Under the pieces are notes generated by a model. That model was not told the origin of the DNA. It saw nothing but the letters and a program-made list of their open reading frames with translations, and did no database searches. From Paracoccus aerodenitrificans (GTDB taxonomy: Bacteria; Pseudomonadota; Alphaproteobacteria; Rhodobacterales; Rhodobacteraceae), in NCBI RefSeq assembly GCF_027913215.1, contig NZ_CP115784.1, positions 2,737,501 to 2,801,500 of the forward strand: DNA of 64,000 nt, written 5' to 3'. The first letter of the stretch is position 1; each line of letters opens with the position of its first letter. Positions 19,680 to 28,078 of this stretch are shown here, piece after piece. The position numbers were made by a program, and so were the translations under genes.

Positions 19680-20606
19680 ATGGATACTTTTAGCCTAGAC
19701 GATTTCGACAATCCGCCCCCACCGCCGCGCTATCTCTACAAATATCTGTCCGCTGAGCGTGTCGGAAACGTTCTTGAAGGCGGCACAGTGCGGTTTACGC
19801 CACTGCTAGACACGAACGATACTTTTGAAGTTCGTTCGACGTTCGACAAGCTGGCCGGGCCGAAGATGCTGTCCATGCTTGCTGAGCAGATGGACAACAC
19901 CCTGTCCGAAGAATCGGTTCGCAAACTGACGGCGGACATGCTCAAAGAAAACGGCTTAGGTTTTTTGCCCCCTGATTTGGCTCTGCAAATTGCCGAACAA
20001 CACTACGGCGGCAATTTCATGGGGATGCTGCGGCAACAGATGCAGCAAGCCGTTGACACGATGCTAGTTCCTCACTTCAACGATCCTGAAAACGCCAAGA
20101 AGCTTTTGGAAAAGTTGGGTCGTGACCTGCTTTGCTTTTCTCTCTCTGAACGGATGGATAGTCCGCCCATGTGGGCACACTACGCCGACAACAACGCGGG
20201 TTTTGTGGTTGCGTTCGATACAGAGAACGCGTGGTTCCACCAGCGCAAGAACGGGGAAAAGACCCGGTTGCAGAAGGTCGCATATTTCGACGGGAAACTT
20301 GACGAACCACTTGAGAACCCGCAGGCGGCATTCATATCAAAGACAACGGATTGGGCATACGAACGTGAATGGCGGCTTTATATCAAGAATGGTGAAGCCG
20401 ATTTGACCGTTGGGAACGCCGACGATCCAATACAGTTGCTTAAGTTTCCGCCAGAAGCCGTTGACAGAATTATCTTGGGAGCGAAAACGCGCCCTGAAAT
20501 CGCGGACCGTATTCGTGATGCTGTAGCTAGCCGGTATCCACATGCACCCGTAATGCGTGCCGTGCCTAATCGGCAATCGCATACCTACGACGAAGTGTCA
20601 GAATGA
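19680..20606 (+). CDS. DUF2971-family protein
   Basis: The 308-residue protein has the DUF2971 start YLYKYLSAERVGNVLEGGTV (about residues 20-40), followed by LLDTNDTFE, and the central motif LCFSLSERMDSPPMWAHYAD. The C-terminal part has YEREWRLYI and the IILGAKT strand. The molecular role is unknown; in my experience of such genomes these genes often travel on islands beside defence genes. It is the first gene after tRNA-Ser and has less GC-rich codon use than the flanking backbone. A GTG nine bases upstream is an alternative start. Confidence 0.8.
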   Translation: MDTFSLDDFDNPPPPPRYLYKYLSAERVGNVLEGGTVRFTPLLDTNDTFEVRSTFDKLAGPKMLSMLAEQMDNTLSEESVRKLTADMLKENGLGFLPPDLALQIAEQHYGGNFMGMLRQQMQQAVDTMLVPHFNDPENAKKLLEKLGRDLLCFSLSERMDSPPMWAHYADNNAGFVVAFDTENAWFHQRKNGEKTRLQKVAYFDGKLDEPLENPQAAFISKTTDWAYEREWRLYIKNGEADLTVGNADDPIQLLKFPPEAVDRIILGAKTRPEIADRIRDAVASRYPHAPVMRAVPNRQSHTYDEVSE

Positions 20607-20611
20607 AAAGA

Positions 20612-20646
20612 GACCCCGGTTGCGACGGTGAACGCAAACCGGGGTC
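20612..20646. terminator. strong hairpin between convergent genes
   Basis: GACCCCGGTTGCG pairs with CGCAAACCGGGGTC (one bulged A) right after the DUF2971 stop. A truncated frame converges from the other side, so the hairpin could terminate both. No T-tract follows. Confidence 0.5.
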
Positions 20647-20695
20647 AGTTGCCTTTCAGGCGCAGCATTTCAGCTGGGATCTCCATGGCCGCCAG

Positions 20696-20880
20696 CTAGA
20701 CCGCCTCAGCAGGGGCAGCAAGTTGGCATTCCCAGCAACAATCATTGAGGAAAATGAGAAAATGGGATTCCAGGGTCGCCCACCAATAAAATTCATAAAC
20801 CACTGTTTTTCCTTTCAATTTTTGAATGTCGCTTTTCAGCCCATCATTATACCTTGGTCCTGCGCCCTGAAGCTGTTCCG
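20696..20880 (-). pseudogene. 3' remnant of an unknown gene cut by the IS21 element
   Basis: A minus-strand open frame runs out of the left end of the IS21-type element and stops at 20696. Its last 60 residues include YNDGLKSDIQKLKGKT and a aromatic-rich part ending in CWECQLAAPAEAV. It has no start of its own outside the IS, so if it is a gene then its 5' part was lost on insertion. It converges on the DUF2971 gene with a shared hairpin. The family is not recognised and a chance frame is possible. Confidence 0.3.
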
Positions 20881-20994
20881 TGTGGAACGGCATGCAAAAC
20901 TGACCCCTATCTTGGGGTGATCGGCGTCCAAAAGTGACCCCCCTGATAATTCTGATCAGAAGCTTCCTCAAAAGCATGAGGGAGCAGTCAGGGG

Positions 20995-22641
20995 ATGTTG
21001 GTTGTGGAAACGATCGCGAAGATCAGGCGCGCGCATTTCGTCGAAGGCAAGTCGATCAAGCAGATCTGCCGTGAGTTGCGGCTGTCTCGGAACACGGTGC
21101 GTAAAGTCATCAGATCGGGCGCGACCGAATTCACCTATGACCGCACGACGCAACCGCGTCCGAAGATCGATCCCTGGCGGTCTGCACTGGACGACATGCT
21201 GGCCGAGAATGCGCGGCGGCCGAAGCGCGAACGCCTGACGCTGATCCGGGTCTACGAGGAGCTGCGCAACCGTGGCTATGACGGCAGCTATGATGCTATC
21301 CGGCGCTATGCGGCCAGTTGGTCGAAGGTAACGCAGGAGGCATCGGCTTCAGCCTATGTCCCGCTGATCTTCGATCCTGGTGAGGCCTACCAATTCGACT
21401 GGAGCCATGAGATCGTGATCCTCGATGGCGTGACCACGACGGTCAAGGTCGCCCATGTCCGGCTGTGCCACAGCCGGATGCCGTTCGTTGGGGCGTATCC
21501 GCGCGAGACGCAGGAGATGGTGTTCGACGCGCATGACAGGGCCTTCGCGTTCTTCGGCGGAGCCTGTGCCCGGGGCATCTATGACAACATGAAGACGGCG
21601 GTGGACACGATCTTTGTCGGCAAGGATCGCGCCTACAATCGCCGGTTCCAGCAGATGTGCGGGCACTATCTGGTCGAGCCGGCTGCCTGCACGCCCGCCT
21701 CAGGCTGGGAGAAAGGTCAGGTCGAGAACCAGGTGGGCGTGCTCCGGCGGCGGTTCTTCGTGCCGCGGCCGAAGTTCAAATCCTATGCTGAACTGAACGC
21801 TTGGCTCGAGGACCGATGCATTGCCTATGCCAAGGCGAACAAACACCCCGACATTCCGGACAGGACGATCTGGGAGGTGTTCGAGGAGGAGCGTCCGAGC
21901 CTGGTGCCTTATATCGGCCCGTTCGACGGCTTCCATGCAGTGCCGGCCTCCGTCTCCAAGACCTGTCTCGTGCGCTTCGACAAGAACCGCTACTCGGTCG
22001 ACGCCCGTGCGGTCGGGCGGCCCGTCGAGATCCGCGCCTATGCCGACAGGCTGGAATTTTGGCAGGATGGTCAGGTCGTGGCTCGCCATGATCGGGCCTT
22101 CGGTCGTGGCAAGGCGATCTACGACCCGCTCCATTACATCCCGGTTCTGGCGCGTAAACCTGGTGCCCTGCGCAACGGGGCGCCGTTCAAGGAGTGGGAC
22201 CTGCCTCCAGCCCTGTGCCGGTTGCAGCGCAGGCTAGAACGCCAGCCCGGCGGTGACCGTCAGGTGGTCGAGATCCTCGGGGCTGTGCTCACCGATGGCC
22301 TGGACGCCGTCGAAGCCGCCTGTGCGGAGGCCCTGTCTCACAACGTTCATTCCGCCGGCGTCGTGCTGAACATCCTGGCGCGTCACCGCGAACCGCCGCC
22401 ACCCCTGACGATCACGACGCCGGATGCGCTGAAGCTGGGCCGCAAACCCGCCGCCAATTGCGACCGCTATGACAGCCTGAGGAGGACAACAAATGGAACG
22501 ATCACAGGTGCTGGACGCCATGGGCCAGCTGAAGCTCTACGGCATGAGGACGGCCTACGACGAGATCATCACCACAGCGGTCAAGCGACAGCACGAGCCA
22601 CAGCAGATCATCGGCGATTTGCTGACCGCCGAGATCAGTGA
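20995..22641 (+). CDS. istA: IS21 transposase IstA
   Basis: The product has an N-terminal helix-turn-helix ([20 protein letters not shown]) and an integrase catalytic core with DDE residues in [18 protein letters not shown] and [17 protein letters not shown]-terminal beta-barrel region follows. It binds the terminal repeats and catalyses strand transfer. The frame reaches 22641, overlapping istB by about 150 bases. IS21 IstA proteins usually stop close to the istB start, so the last 45 residues may reflect a lost stop codon or a small frameshift. Confidence 0.9.
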   Translation: MLVVETIAKIRRAHFVEGKSIKQICRELRLSRNTVRKVIRSGATEFTYDRTTQPRPKIDPWRSALDDMLAENARRPKRERLTLIRVYEELRNRGYDGSYDAIRRYAASWSKVTQEASASAYVPLIFDPGEAYQFDWSHEIVILDGVTTTVKVAHVRLCHSRMPFVGAYPRETQEMVFDAHDRAFAFFGGACARGIYDNMKTAVDTIFVGKDRAYNRRFQQMCGHYLVEPAACTPASGWEKGQVENQVGVLRRRFFVPRPKFKSYAELNAWLEDRCIAYAKANKHPDIPDRTIWEVFEEERPSLVPYIGPFDGFHAVPASVSKTCLVRFDKNRYSVDARAVGRPVEIRAYADRLEFWQDGQVVARHDRAFGRGKAIYDPLHYIPVLARKPGALRNGAPFKEWDLPPALCRLQRRLERQPGGDRQVVEILGAVLTDGLDAVEAACAEALSHNVHSAGVVLNILARHREPPPPLTITTPDALKLGRKPAANCDRYDSLRRTTNGTITGAGRHGPAEALRHEDGLRRDHHHSGQATARATADHRRFADRRDQ

Positions 22642-23221
22642 GAAGCAGGTGCGCTCGATCAAATACCAGATGACCATCGCCAAACTGCCGCTGGCCAAGG
22701 AAGTCGACGAGTTCGACTTCGCGGCCGCCGAGGTCAACGAGACCCTGATCCGCGATTTGGCCACCGGAGACCTCCTCGATCATCAGCGCAACCTCGTGCT
22801 GATCGGCGGAACCGGGACTGGGAAGACCCATCTCGCGGTCAGCATCGCGCGCGCCTGTATCCGAAACGGCCGCCGGGGCCGCTTCTTCAACGTCGTCGAC
22901 CTAGTGAACAAGCTCGACGCCGAAGCCCGGGCCGAACGACAGGGCCGGACCGCGGAACTGATCTCCCGCCTCGACTTCCTGATCCTAGACGAACTTGGCT
23001 ATCTCCCGTTCGCCCAGACCGGCGGCCAGCTCCTATTCCATCTGATCAGCAAGCTTTACGAGCGGACCTCGATCATCGTCACCACCAATCTCGCCTTCGG
23101 CGAATGGCCCAGCGTCTTCGGCGACGCCAAGATGACCACCGCGCTCCTCGACCGGCTCACCCATCATTGCGAGATCGTCGAAACCGGCAACGAAAGCTGG
23201 CGCTTCAAGAACCGGGCGTAG
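22493..23221 (+). CDS. istB: IS21 helper ATPase IstB
   Basis: The 242-residue AAA+ protein has Walker [10 protein letters not shown] (about residue 100), Walker [13 protein letters not shown] and the arginine-rich C-terminus typical of IstB. It regulates target choice by the IstA transposase. A GAGGAGG site stands eight bases before its ATG, inside the istA reading frame. It is full length. Confidence 0.93.
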   Translation: MERSQVLDAMGQLKLYGMRTAYDEIITTAVKRQHEPQQIIGDLLTAEISEKQVRSIKYQMTIAKLPLAKEVDEFDFAAAEVNETLIRDLATGDLLDHQRNLVLIGGTGTGKTHLAVSIARACIRNGRRGRFFNVVDLVNKLDAEARAERQGRTAELISRLDFLILDELGYLPFAQTGGQLLFHLISKLYERTSIIVTTNLAFGEWPSVFGDAKMTTALLDRLTHHCEIVETGNESWRFKNRA

Positions 23222-23344
23222 GGCAAGCGGAACCCCCGCTGGCCCGTCGCCGCGGCGTTACATGAAGACTACGCAGCGACGGGCCAGCTCAGCTCCAGAG
23301 GGGTCAATTTTGGACGCCGATAAGGGGTCACGATTGGATGCCGA

Positions 23345-24610
23345 TTGACAGTGAAGAGATTGAGACTGAACGAAAAATCGGTGCGGGAGGCAGTGCCTGA
23401 ACCGGGTCGGGACTATCAGATTTTCGACAGCGAGGTGCGGGGGTTCGCGATCTGCATCTACCGCTCCGGTAACCGGGCTTTTACGCTGGATTACCACCAT
23501 GCCGGGCGGCAACGGCGGATGACGCTGGGGCGCTGGCCGGAATGGTCGACGGCGGCAGCGCGGGAACGCGCGAAGGAGTTGCGCCGCGACATCGATGCCG
23601 GGGGCGATCCGCTGGGCGCGAAGGAGGACGGGCGCGAGGCACCGCGTGTACGTGACCTGATAGACCGCTATGTCGAGGTGCATCTGCCCAATCTGGCGAA
23701 GACCAACGCCTCGGATCAGCGGTCGATGCTTACCAAGCTGGTCGGCCCGGAGTGGAACAACCGCCTCGTCACCGAAATCACACCCTATGATGTGGAAAAG
23801 CTTCTGAACCGGATCGCCGAGGGCCGCGCCCGGCCACACAAGCAGAAGCCCAACAACCGGGCGCGCAAGCTGCAGGGATCGAAACCCACGCCCATCCGCG
23901 CCAACCGGGTCGGTGAAGTGCTGCGCAAAATGTTCACCTATGCGCAGAGTTGGGGCTGGCGCGAGGACAATCCGGCCTCTGGCTTTCGTCGGCGGATCGA
24001 GAACCCGCGCGAGCGGTTCCTGTCGCAGGAGGAAATTCGCAAGCTCGCCGCAGCGCTGGACGCCGCCGAGGATCGACGTGCGGCGGATATCATCAGGCTC
24101 TGCATGCTGACAGGGGCACGGGTCGGCGAGGTCCGGCAGGCCCGGTTCGAGCATTTCAACCTCGAACATCTCAGCTGGTCGAAGCCCGCCAGCATGACCA
24201 AGCAGCGGAAGATCCACCGCCTGCCGATCTCGGATGAAGCCACCGCGATTGTGCGCCAGCGGCAGTTGCTGGTGCCACGCGGCTGCCCACTGCTGTTCCC
24301 GGGCGACGTGCCCGACGAGCCGGTGAAGGAAATCCGCCGGTTCTGGAAACAGATCCAGAAGCAGGTCTGCATCGAGGACGTGCGCATTCACGACCTGCGC
24401 CACACCTTCGCCTCGCTGCTGGTCAGTGGCGGTGCCTCGCTGGAAATGATCGGCAAGCTGCTGGGCCACAGCCAGACCCAGACCACGGCGCGCTATGCCC
24501 ATCTGATGGATTCGCCGCTGCGCGCCGGTGTCGATGCGGTGGCTAGCGCCTTCCGGCCAAAACCCGTGCTGGTCCATGATGCAGAGGATCAGGCGCGCAA
24601 AAGCGCCTGA
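23345..24610 (+). CDS. int: tyrosine-type site-specific integrase
   Basis: The 421-residue protein has an N-terminal arm-binding domain (EVRGFAICIYRSGNRAFTLDY), a SAM-like core-binding domain, and the catalytic tyrosine recombinase domain. The conserved residues are visible: Arg in TGARVGEV, His-x-x-Arg in HDLRHTFAS, His in LLGHSQTQ and the nucleophile in TTARYAHLM. The only starts are TTG at 23345 or GTG at 23351, directly at the IS21 right end. The native ATG and promoter may therefore be lost or replaced. It is probably the integrase of the tRNA-Ser island. Confidence 0.9.
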   Translation: MTVKRLRLNEKSVREAVPEPGRDYQIFDSEVRGFAICIYRSGNRAFTLDYHHAGRQRRMTLGRWPEWSTAAARERAKELRRDIDAGGDPLGAKEDGREAPRVRDLIDRYVEVHLPNLAKTNASDQRSMLTKLVGPEWNNRLVTEITPYDVEKLLNRIAEGRARPHKQKPNNRARKLQGSKPTPIRANRVGEVLRKMFTYAQSWGWREDNPASGFRRRIENPRERFLSQEEIRKLAAALDAAEDRRAADIIRLCMLTGARVGEVRQARFEHFNLEHLSWSKPASMTKQRKIHRLPISDEATAIVRQRQLLVPRGCPLLFPGDVPDEPVKEIRRFWKQIQKQVCIEDVRIHDLRHTFASLLVSGGASLEMIGKLLGHSQTQTTARYAHLMDSPLRAGVDAVASAFRPKPVLVHDAEDQARKSA

Positions 24611-24630
24611 TCCAAGCTGGACGGCGGCTG

Positions 24631-24885
24631 TCACTCCGCGTCCTGCAGCCTCTTCCAGATCGGCCCCAGCCTGCGCCGGATCGTCCGCTCATCGGGCACT
24701 TCCGCATCCGCGCCGCTTTCGCCGAACCAGTCCAGCGCGCCGGCGAGCCCCAACTTCTGCCTTGGCGACACGGCCTGCCCCAATCGGATCGCCGCGAAGA
24801 TGACTATGAAGATCGGGATCATGCCCGAGATGATCGTGCTGACCGAAGCGGACGCCCCCCCCGCAATGCCGAAAGTTTGAGACAC
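24631..24885 (-). pseudogene. junction ORF: EamA-type permease fragment joined to an integrase-associated tail
   Basis: The 84-residue frame reads as two unrelated parts. Residues 1-50 (including SGMIPIFIVIFAAIRLG and SPRQKLGLAGAL) resemble the last helix of an EamA/DMT exporter. Residues 51-84 (EVPDERTIRRRLGPIWKRL) look like a soluble DNA-binding tail seen beside phage integrases. A run of eight C (24855-24863 region) sits near its 5' end. I read it as an insertion scar at the island edge rather than a working gene. Confidence 0.4.
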
Positions 24886-24978
24886 CTAGCCTAAAGCCAT
24901 TGGATTGCCAGATCCAAATTCCTGCCTTCGCCAGCGATGACAGGACGAGGGCGCGGCGCGCAGCAGCGGACCGCGTTC

Positions 24979-25779
24979 TCAGTCGTCCCTGTAGGTCCAC
25001 AGATAGCTTGGCGGCATTGGCCCCTTGTTGCGCCCGCCCTGCTGTTTCTGTTCCCAAGCATGGGCCAAAATACCGACCGAGCGCGACAGGCAGAAGATGC
25101 CGCGCGCCAGCGGTGAGGCGAAGCCCAGCTCGGCGAAGATCACCGCCGTGGCGCCGTCTATGTTCATCGGCACACCATGCGTCCGGCCCGCCAGCTCGGC
25201 CTCGATGGCCCGGGCAATGGCGACGAAACGGCCCGAGATCTCGCCCTGGGCGACCAGATCATCGACCAGCCCCAGCAGCCGCGGTGTGCGCGGATCACCG
25301 TCCTTGTGGAAGCGGTGCCCGTAGCCCGGCACGAACTTGCCCTTCTCGGCGCGGAATGCCACCAGCATCTCGGGCACCGCCGACACACCGCCCGCCGCGT
25401 CGATCCGCTCGAACAGCTCGACCAGCTGTTCCCCGGCGCCGCCGTGGACATCACCCAGCACGTTGACCGCCGATCCCATGGCGTTGTTCAGACCCACGCC
25501 GCAGGTGATGGCCATGCGCGCCGTTGCGATCGAGGGAGCCTGCGGCCCGTGATCGACCGAGGCCACCAGCGCCGCTTCCAGCAGCTTCGCCTGGCCCTCA
25601 CTCGGCACGTCGCCGCGCAGCATCAGCCAGATCATCTGCGGGAAGCTGACGGTGCCGATCAGATCCTGGATGGGATGGCCGCGAAACTTGATCACGCCCG
25701 GTTCCATCCGGATGATCGAGGTAGTCCACCAGTCCGAAACCGCCTTGTCCGTCGCCGTAGCTTTCGTCGCCTCAGTCAT
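24979..25779 (-). CDS. citrate synthase-superfamily enzyme, citryl-CoA lyase-like
   Basis: The 266-residue protein is a short member of the citrate synthase fold. The three catalytic residues are all recognisable: His in DVHGGAGEQ, His in VPGYGHRFHKDGDPR and Asp in MNIDGATAV. Short stand-alone members like this are often annotated as citryl-CoA lyase. They may cleave or condense a 3-hydroxy-3-carboxy-acyl-CoA with acetyl-CoA. It overlaps the CoA transferase gene by eight bases and ends the operon. A role as the C-C cleaving step after CoA activation is inferred from context. Confidence 0.85.
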   Translation of the reverse strand: MTEATKATATDKAVSDWWTTSIIRMEPGVIKFRGHPIQDLIGTVSFPQMIWLMLRGDVPSEGQAKLLEAALVASVDHGPQAPSIATARMAITCGVGLNNAMGSAVNVLGDVHGGAGEQLVELFERIDAAGGVSAVPEMLVAFRAEKGKFVPGYGHRFHKDGDPRTPRLLGLVDDLVAQGEISGRFVAIARAIEAELAGRTHGVPMNIDGATAVIFAELGFASPLARGIFCLSRSVGILAHAWEQKQQGGRNKGPMPPSYLWTYRDD

Positions 25780-26959
25780 CGCCCACCACCTTTCGCTGCT
25801 GCCCCAGATAGCGGTCTCCATCCTGGCCCAGCCGGGGCGGCGGGGCCGCGACACAGGGCCGCTCGCCGTTAATCTTCACCGGCGAGGCGACCAGCGACAG
25901 CCGCCCACCGCGTGCGCCCTCGAAGGCGCCGAAATCGCGCACCAGCCCGCGTTCGGACAGGTGATCAGAGGCCAGCACTTCCTCAACCTTCAGGACCGCG
26001 CCCGCAGGCACGCCAAGCGGGTTCAACTCGGACTCCCACTGGCGGGCGGACTTGGCGGCCAGGGCTGCCTCGATCTCGGCCCGCAGGGCCTCGCGATTGG
26101 CCTTGCGGTCATCGCGCTGGCTATAGTCGGGATGGCTCAGCAGATCCTCGCGGCCCAGGTGACGGCAAAGCGCCTCCCACTGGCGGCTTTCATTGGCAGC
26201 GATGTTCAGCAGGCCATCGCCGGTCCGGAAGGCGCCCGAGGGGGCCGCCGTCATGTTCTCGTTGCCGATCACCGCAGGCGGCACGCCCGCCACCAGCCAG
26301 TTGGACACAGCCCAGCCCATTGTCGCCACTGTCGCCTCCAGCATGGAAACGTCGATGAAGCGCGCCTCGCTGCGATCCGCCAGGGCAGCGCAGATCGACA
26401 TGGCGGCGGTTAACCCGCCGATGGTGTCAGCCACCGGGAAACCCACGCGCAGCGGGTTGACCGTGGGCGTGCCGGTGACGGCCATGACCCCCGCCGCGCC
26501 CTGGATGATCTGGTCATAGGCCGGGCGCTTGGCCCAAGGGCCTGTCTGCCCGAAGCCCGAAATGGCGCAATAGATCAAGTCGGCCTTGCGGGCGCGGAGC
26601 AGCTCCCAGCCCAGGCCCAGCCTATCCATCACTCCAGGGCGGAAGTTCTCGACCACCACGTCCGAGGTCTCGACCAGGGTCAGGAAATCCACCTTGCCCT
26701 CGGCGCTTTTTAGATCCAGCTCGACCGAACCCTTGCCGGCATTCTGCGCCAGGAAGGACACGCCCATCAAATCCGCCGAAAGCGCACGCGACGCGCCCAG
26801 CTGACGCGCTAGGTCGCCCCGGCCTGGGATCTCGATCTTGATGACCTCGGCACCCAAATGTGCCAGCTGCTGGCAGGCGAATGGGCCCGCCAGCACGTTT
26901 GTCATGTCCAGCACCCGGACATCGGAAAGCGGAGAGGTGGCTTTGTTGTCCTGGGTCAT
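25772..26959 (-). CDS. type III (CaiB/BaiF) CoA transferase
   Basis: The 395-residue protein opens with VRVLDMTNVLAGPFACQQLAHLGAEVIK-type sequence of family III CoA transferases. It has GKGSVELDLKS and the conserved YCAISGFGQTGPWAKRPAYD block with the aspartate that forms the acyl-aspartyl intermediate. These enzymes move CoA between carboxylic acids. Its start overlaps the alcohol dehydrogenase stop (ATGA). In the operon it would activate the acid made by the two dehydrogenases for the citryl-CoA-lyase-like enzyme. Confidence 0.93.
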   Translation of the reverse strand: MTQDNKATSPLSDVRVLDMTNVLAGPFACQQLAHLGAEVIKIEIPGRGDLARQLGASRALSADLMGVSFLAQNAGKGSVELDLKSAEGKVDFLTLVETSDVVVENFRPGVMDRLGLGWELLRARKADLIYCAISGFGQTGPWAKRPAYDQIIQGAAGVMAVTGTPTVNPLRVGFPVADTIGGLTAAMSICAALADRSEARFIDVSMLEATVATMGWAVSNWLVAGVPPAVIGNENMTAAPSGAFRTGDGLLNIAANESRQWEALCRHLGREDLLSHPDYSQRDDRKANREALRAEIEAALAAKSARQWESELNPLGVPAGAVLKVEEVLASDHLSERGLVRDFGAFEGARGGRLSLVASPVKINGERPCVAAPPPRLGQDGDRYLGQQRKVVGDD

Positions 26960-28074
26960 GCGCCCTCCGCGAAGGTGACGACCGGCTTGACCTCGGTCTG
27001 CTGCTTCATCGCCGCCAGTGCGTCGTTCACCTGGTCCAGCCGATAGTGGTTGGAGATCAGCCGCTCAAAAGGCAGGTCGGCGCCGTGACGACGGATGAAT
27101 TCCATCGCGGCCCAGTAATCCTTGGCGCCGCCCGCCAGCGAGCCCAGTACCCTCAGATTGCGGTTTACGAAGGTCGATGGCTTGATCGTCACCTCGCCCT
27201 GCCCCAGTTGGCCGACCAGCACGTAGCTGCCGCCACGCCGCGCGAGTTGCAGCCCCTCGGTGAAGGCTTGCGGGATGCCCGCAAACTCCATCACCACATC
27301 GGCACCACGTCCCTCGGTTGCCTCCAGCACGAAGGCCTGACGGTCCTCAGCCGACATTGTCTCAACCGACAGCACGTCATCGGCGCCGAAGGCGCGGGCC
27401 AGGTCGAGCCGGACATCCGGCGCACCGATGGCGATCACCCGCCGCGCACCGGACATCCGGGCCACGCCGGTGGCTAGAAGGCCTAGGGGGCCCGTGCCCT
27501 GTACCACCACCGTGTCGGTATGCCGGATCTCACCCAGTTCCTCCACCGCGTGGATGACCGAGCGGAAGGCGCAGCTGGCCATGCTGGCTAGCGGGCTGGC
27601 GACGCTGTCGGGCACCTTCACCCGACCGGATTCGGGCAGCACGTAGACATATTCGGAGAAGCCCCCCAATAGGTAGGGCAAGCGCTCCATCGTCTCGTAC
27701 ATATATGCGCGGGCGTTCTGGCACAGGGTCGGCTTGGCCGCGACAGTACACATGTAGCAATGGCCGCAGTTGGTGCGGGTCCAGGTGATGCGGTCGCCGA
27801 CGCGCAGGTCCTGGCCGACGCTGTCGCGCTCGGAGCCGGGGCCAATTGCGGCGACGGTGCCAGTCATCTCGTGGCCGACGATCACCGGCAGTTCGACGGG
27901 GCGCGCCAGGGCGCCGTTGGCTAGGTGCACGTCGGTGCCACATATGGTGCAGCAATCGGTCCTCACCAGGATCGCGCCGGGCTCGATCTTCTGAGGGACG
28001 GGAACGTCCTCGATCTTCAGCGGGGCGCCGTACTGACGCAGGACCGCCGCGCGGGAATGGTCGGGAAGTTTCAT
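26956..28074 (-). CDS. zinc-dependent medium-chain alcohol dehydrogenase
   Basis: The 372-residue protein has the catalytic zinc ligands in CTICGTDVH and VIVGHEMTG, the structural zinc cluster NCGHCYMCTVAAKPTLC with four cysteines, and the NAD(P) Rossmann motif GTGPLGLLATGVA. It oxidises an alcohol to an aldehyde or ketone. The ATG at 28074 fits the family start MKLPDHSRAAVL. It lies four bases after the aldehyde dehydrogenase gene in the same operon, which suggests the two act in sequence. Confidence 0.93.
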   Translation of the reverse strand: MKLPDHSRAAVLRQYGAPLKIEDVPVPQKIEPGAILVRTDCCTICGTDVHLANGALARPVELPVIVGHEMTGTVAAIGPGSERDSVGQDLRVGDRITWTRTNCGHCYMCTVAAKPTLCQNARAYMYETMERLPYLLGGFSEYVYVLPESGRVKVPDSVASPLASMASCAFRSVIHAVEELGEIRHTDTVVVQGTGPLGLLATGVARMSGARRVIAIGAPDVRLDLARAFGADDVLSVETMSAEDRQAFVLEATEGRGADVVMEFAGIPQAFTEGLQLARRGGSYVLVGQLGQGEVTIKPSTFVNRNLRVLGSLAGGAKDYWAAMEFIRRHGADLPFERLISNHYRLDQVNDALAAMKQQTEVKPVVTFAEGA

Positions 28075-28078
28075 CGGC

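Larger units (their letters stand above)
20881..23350 (+). mobile_element. IS21-family insertion sequence (istA-istB)
   Basis: The element is about 2.47 kb. Each end carries two copies of a repeat with core ATCGGCGTCCAAAA followed by TGACCCC. On the left these lie at 20889-20907 (diverged) and 20920-20942; on the right, inverted, at 23299-23320 and 23323-23345. The outermost bases read TGT and ACA. Multiple terminal repeats, an istA transposase and an istB ATPase are typical of IS21. I see no clear target duplication. The right end touches the integrase start codon. Confidence 0.85.

Noticed and set aside
20603..20920. Plus-strand frame after the DUF2971 gene
   Set aside because: It runs through the strong hairpin into the IS end and has no independent support.
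23258..24634. 458-residue minus-strand frame opposite the integrase
   Set aside because: The integrase on the other strand has all catalytic residues; the antisense frame has shadow composition only.
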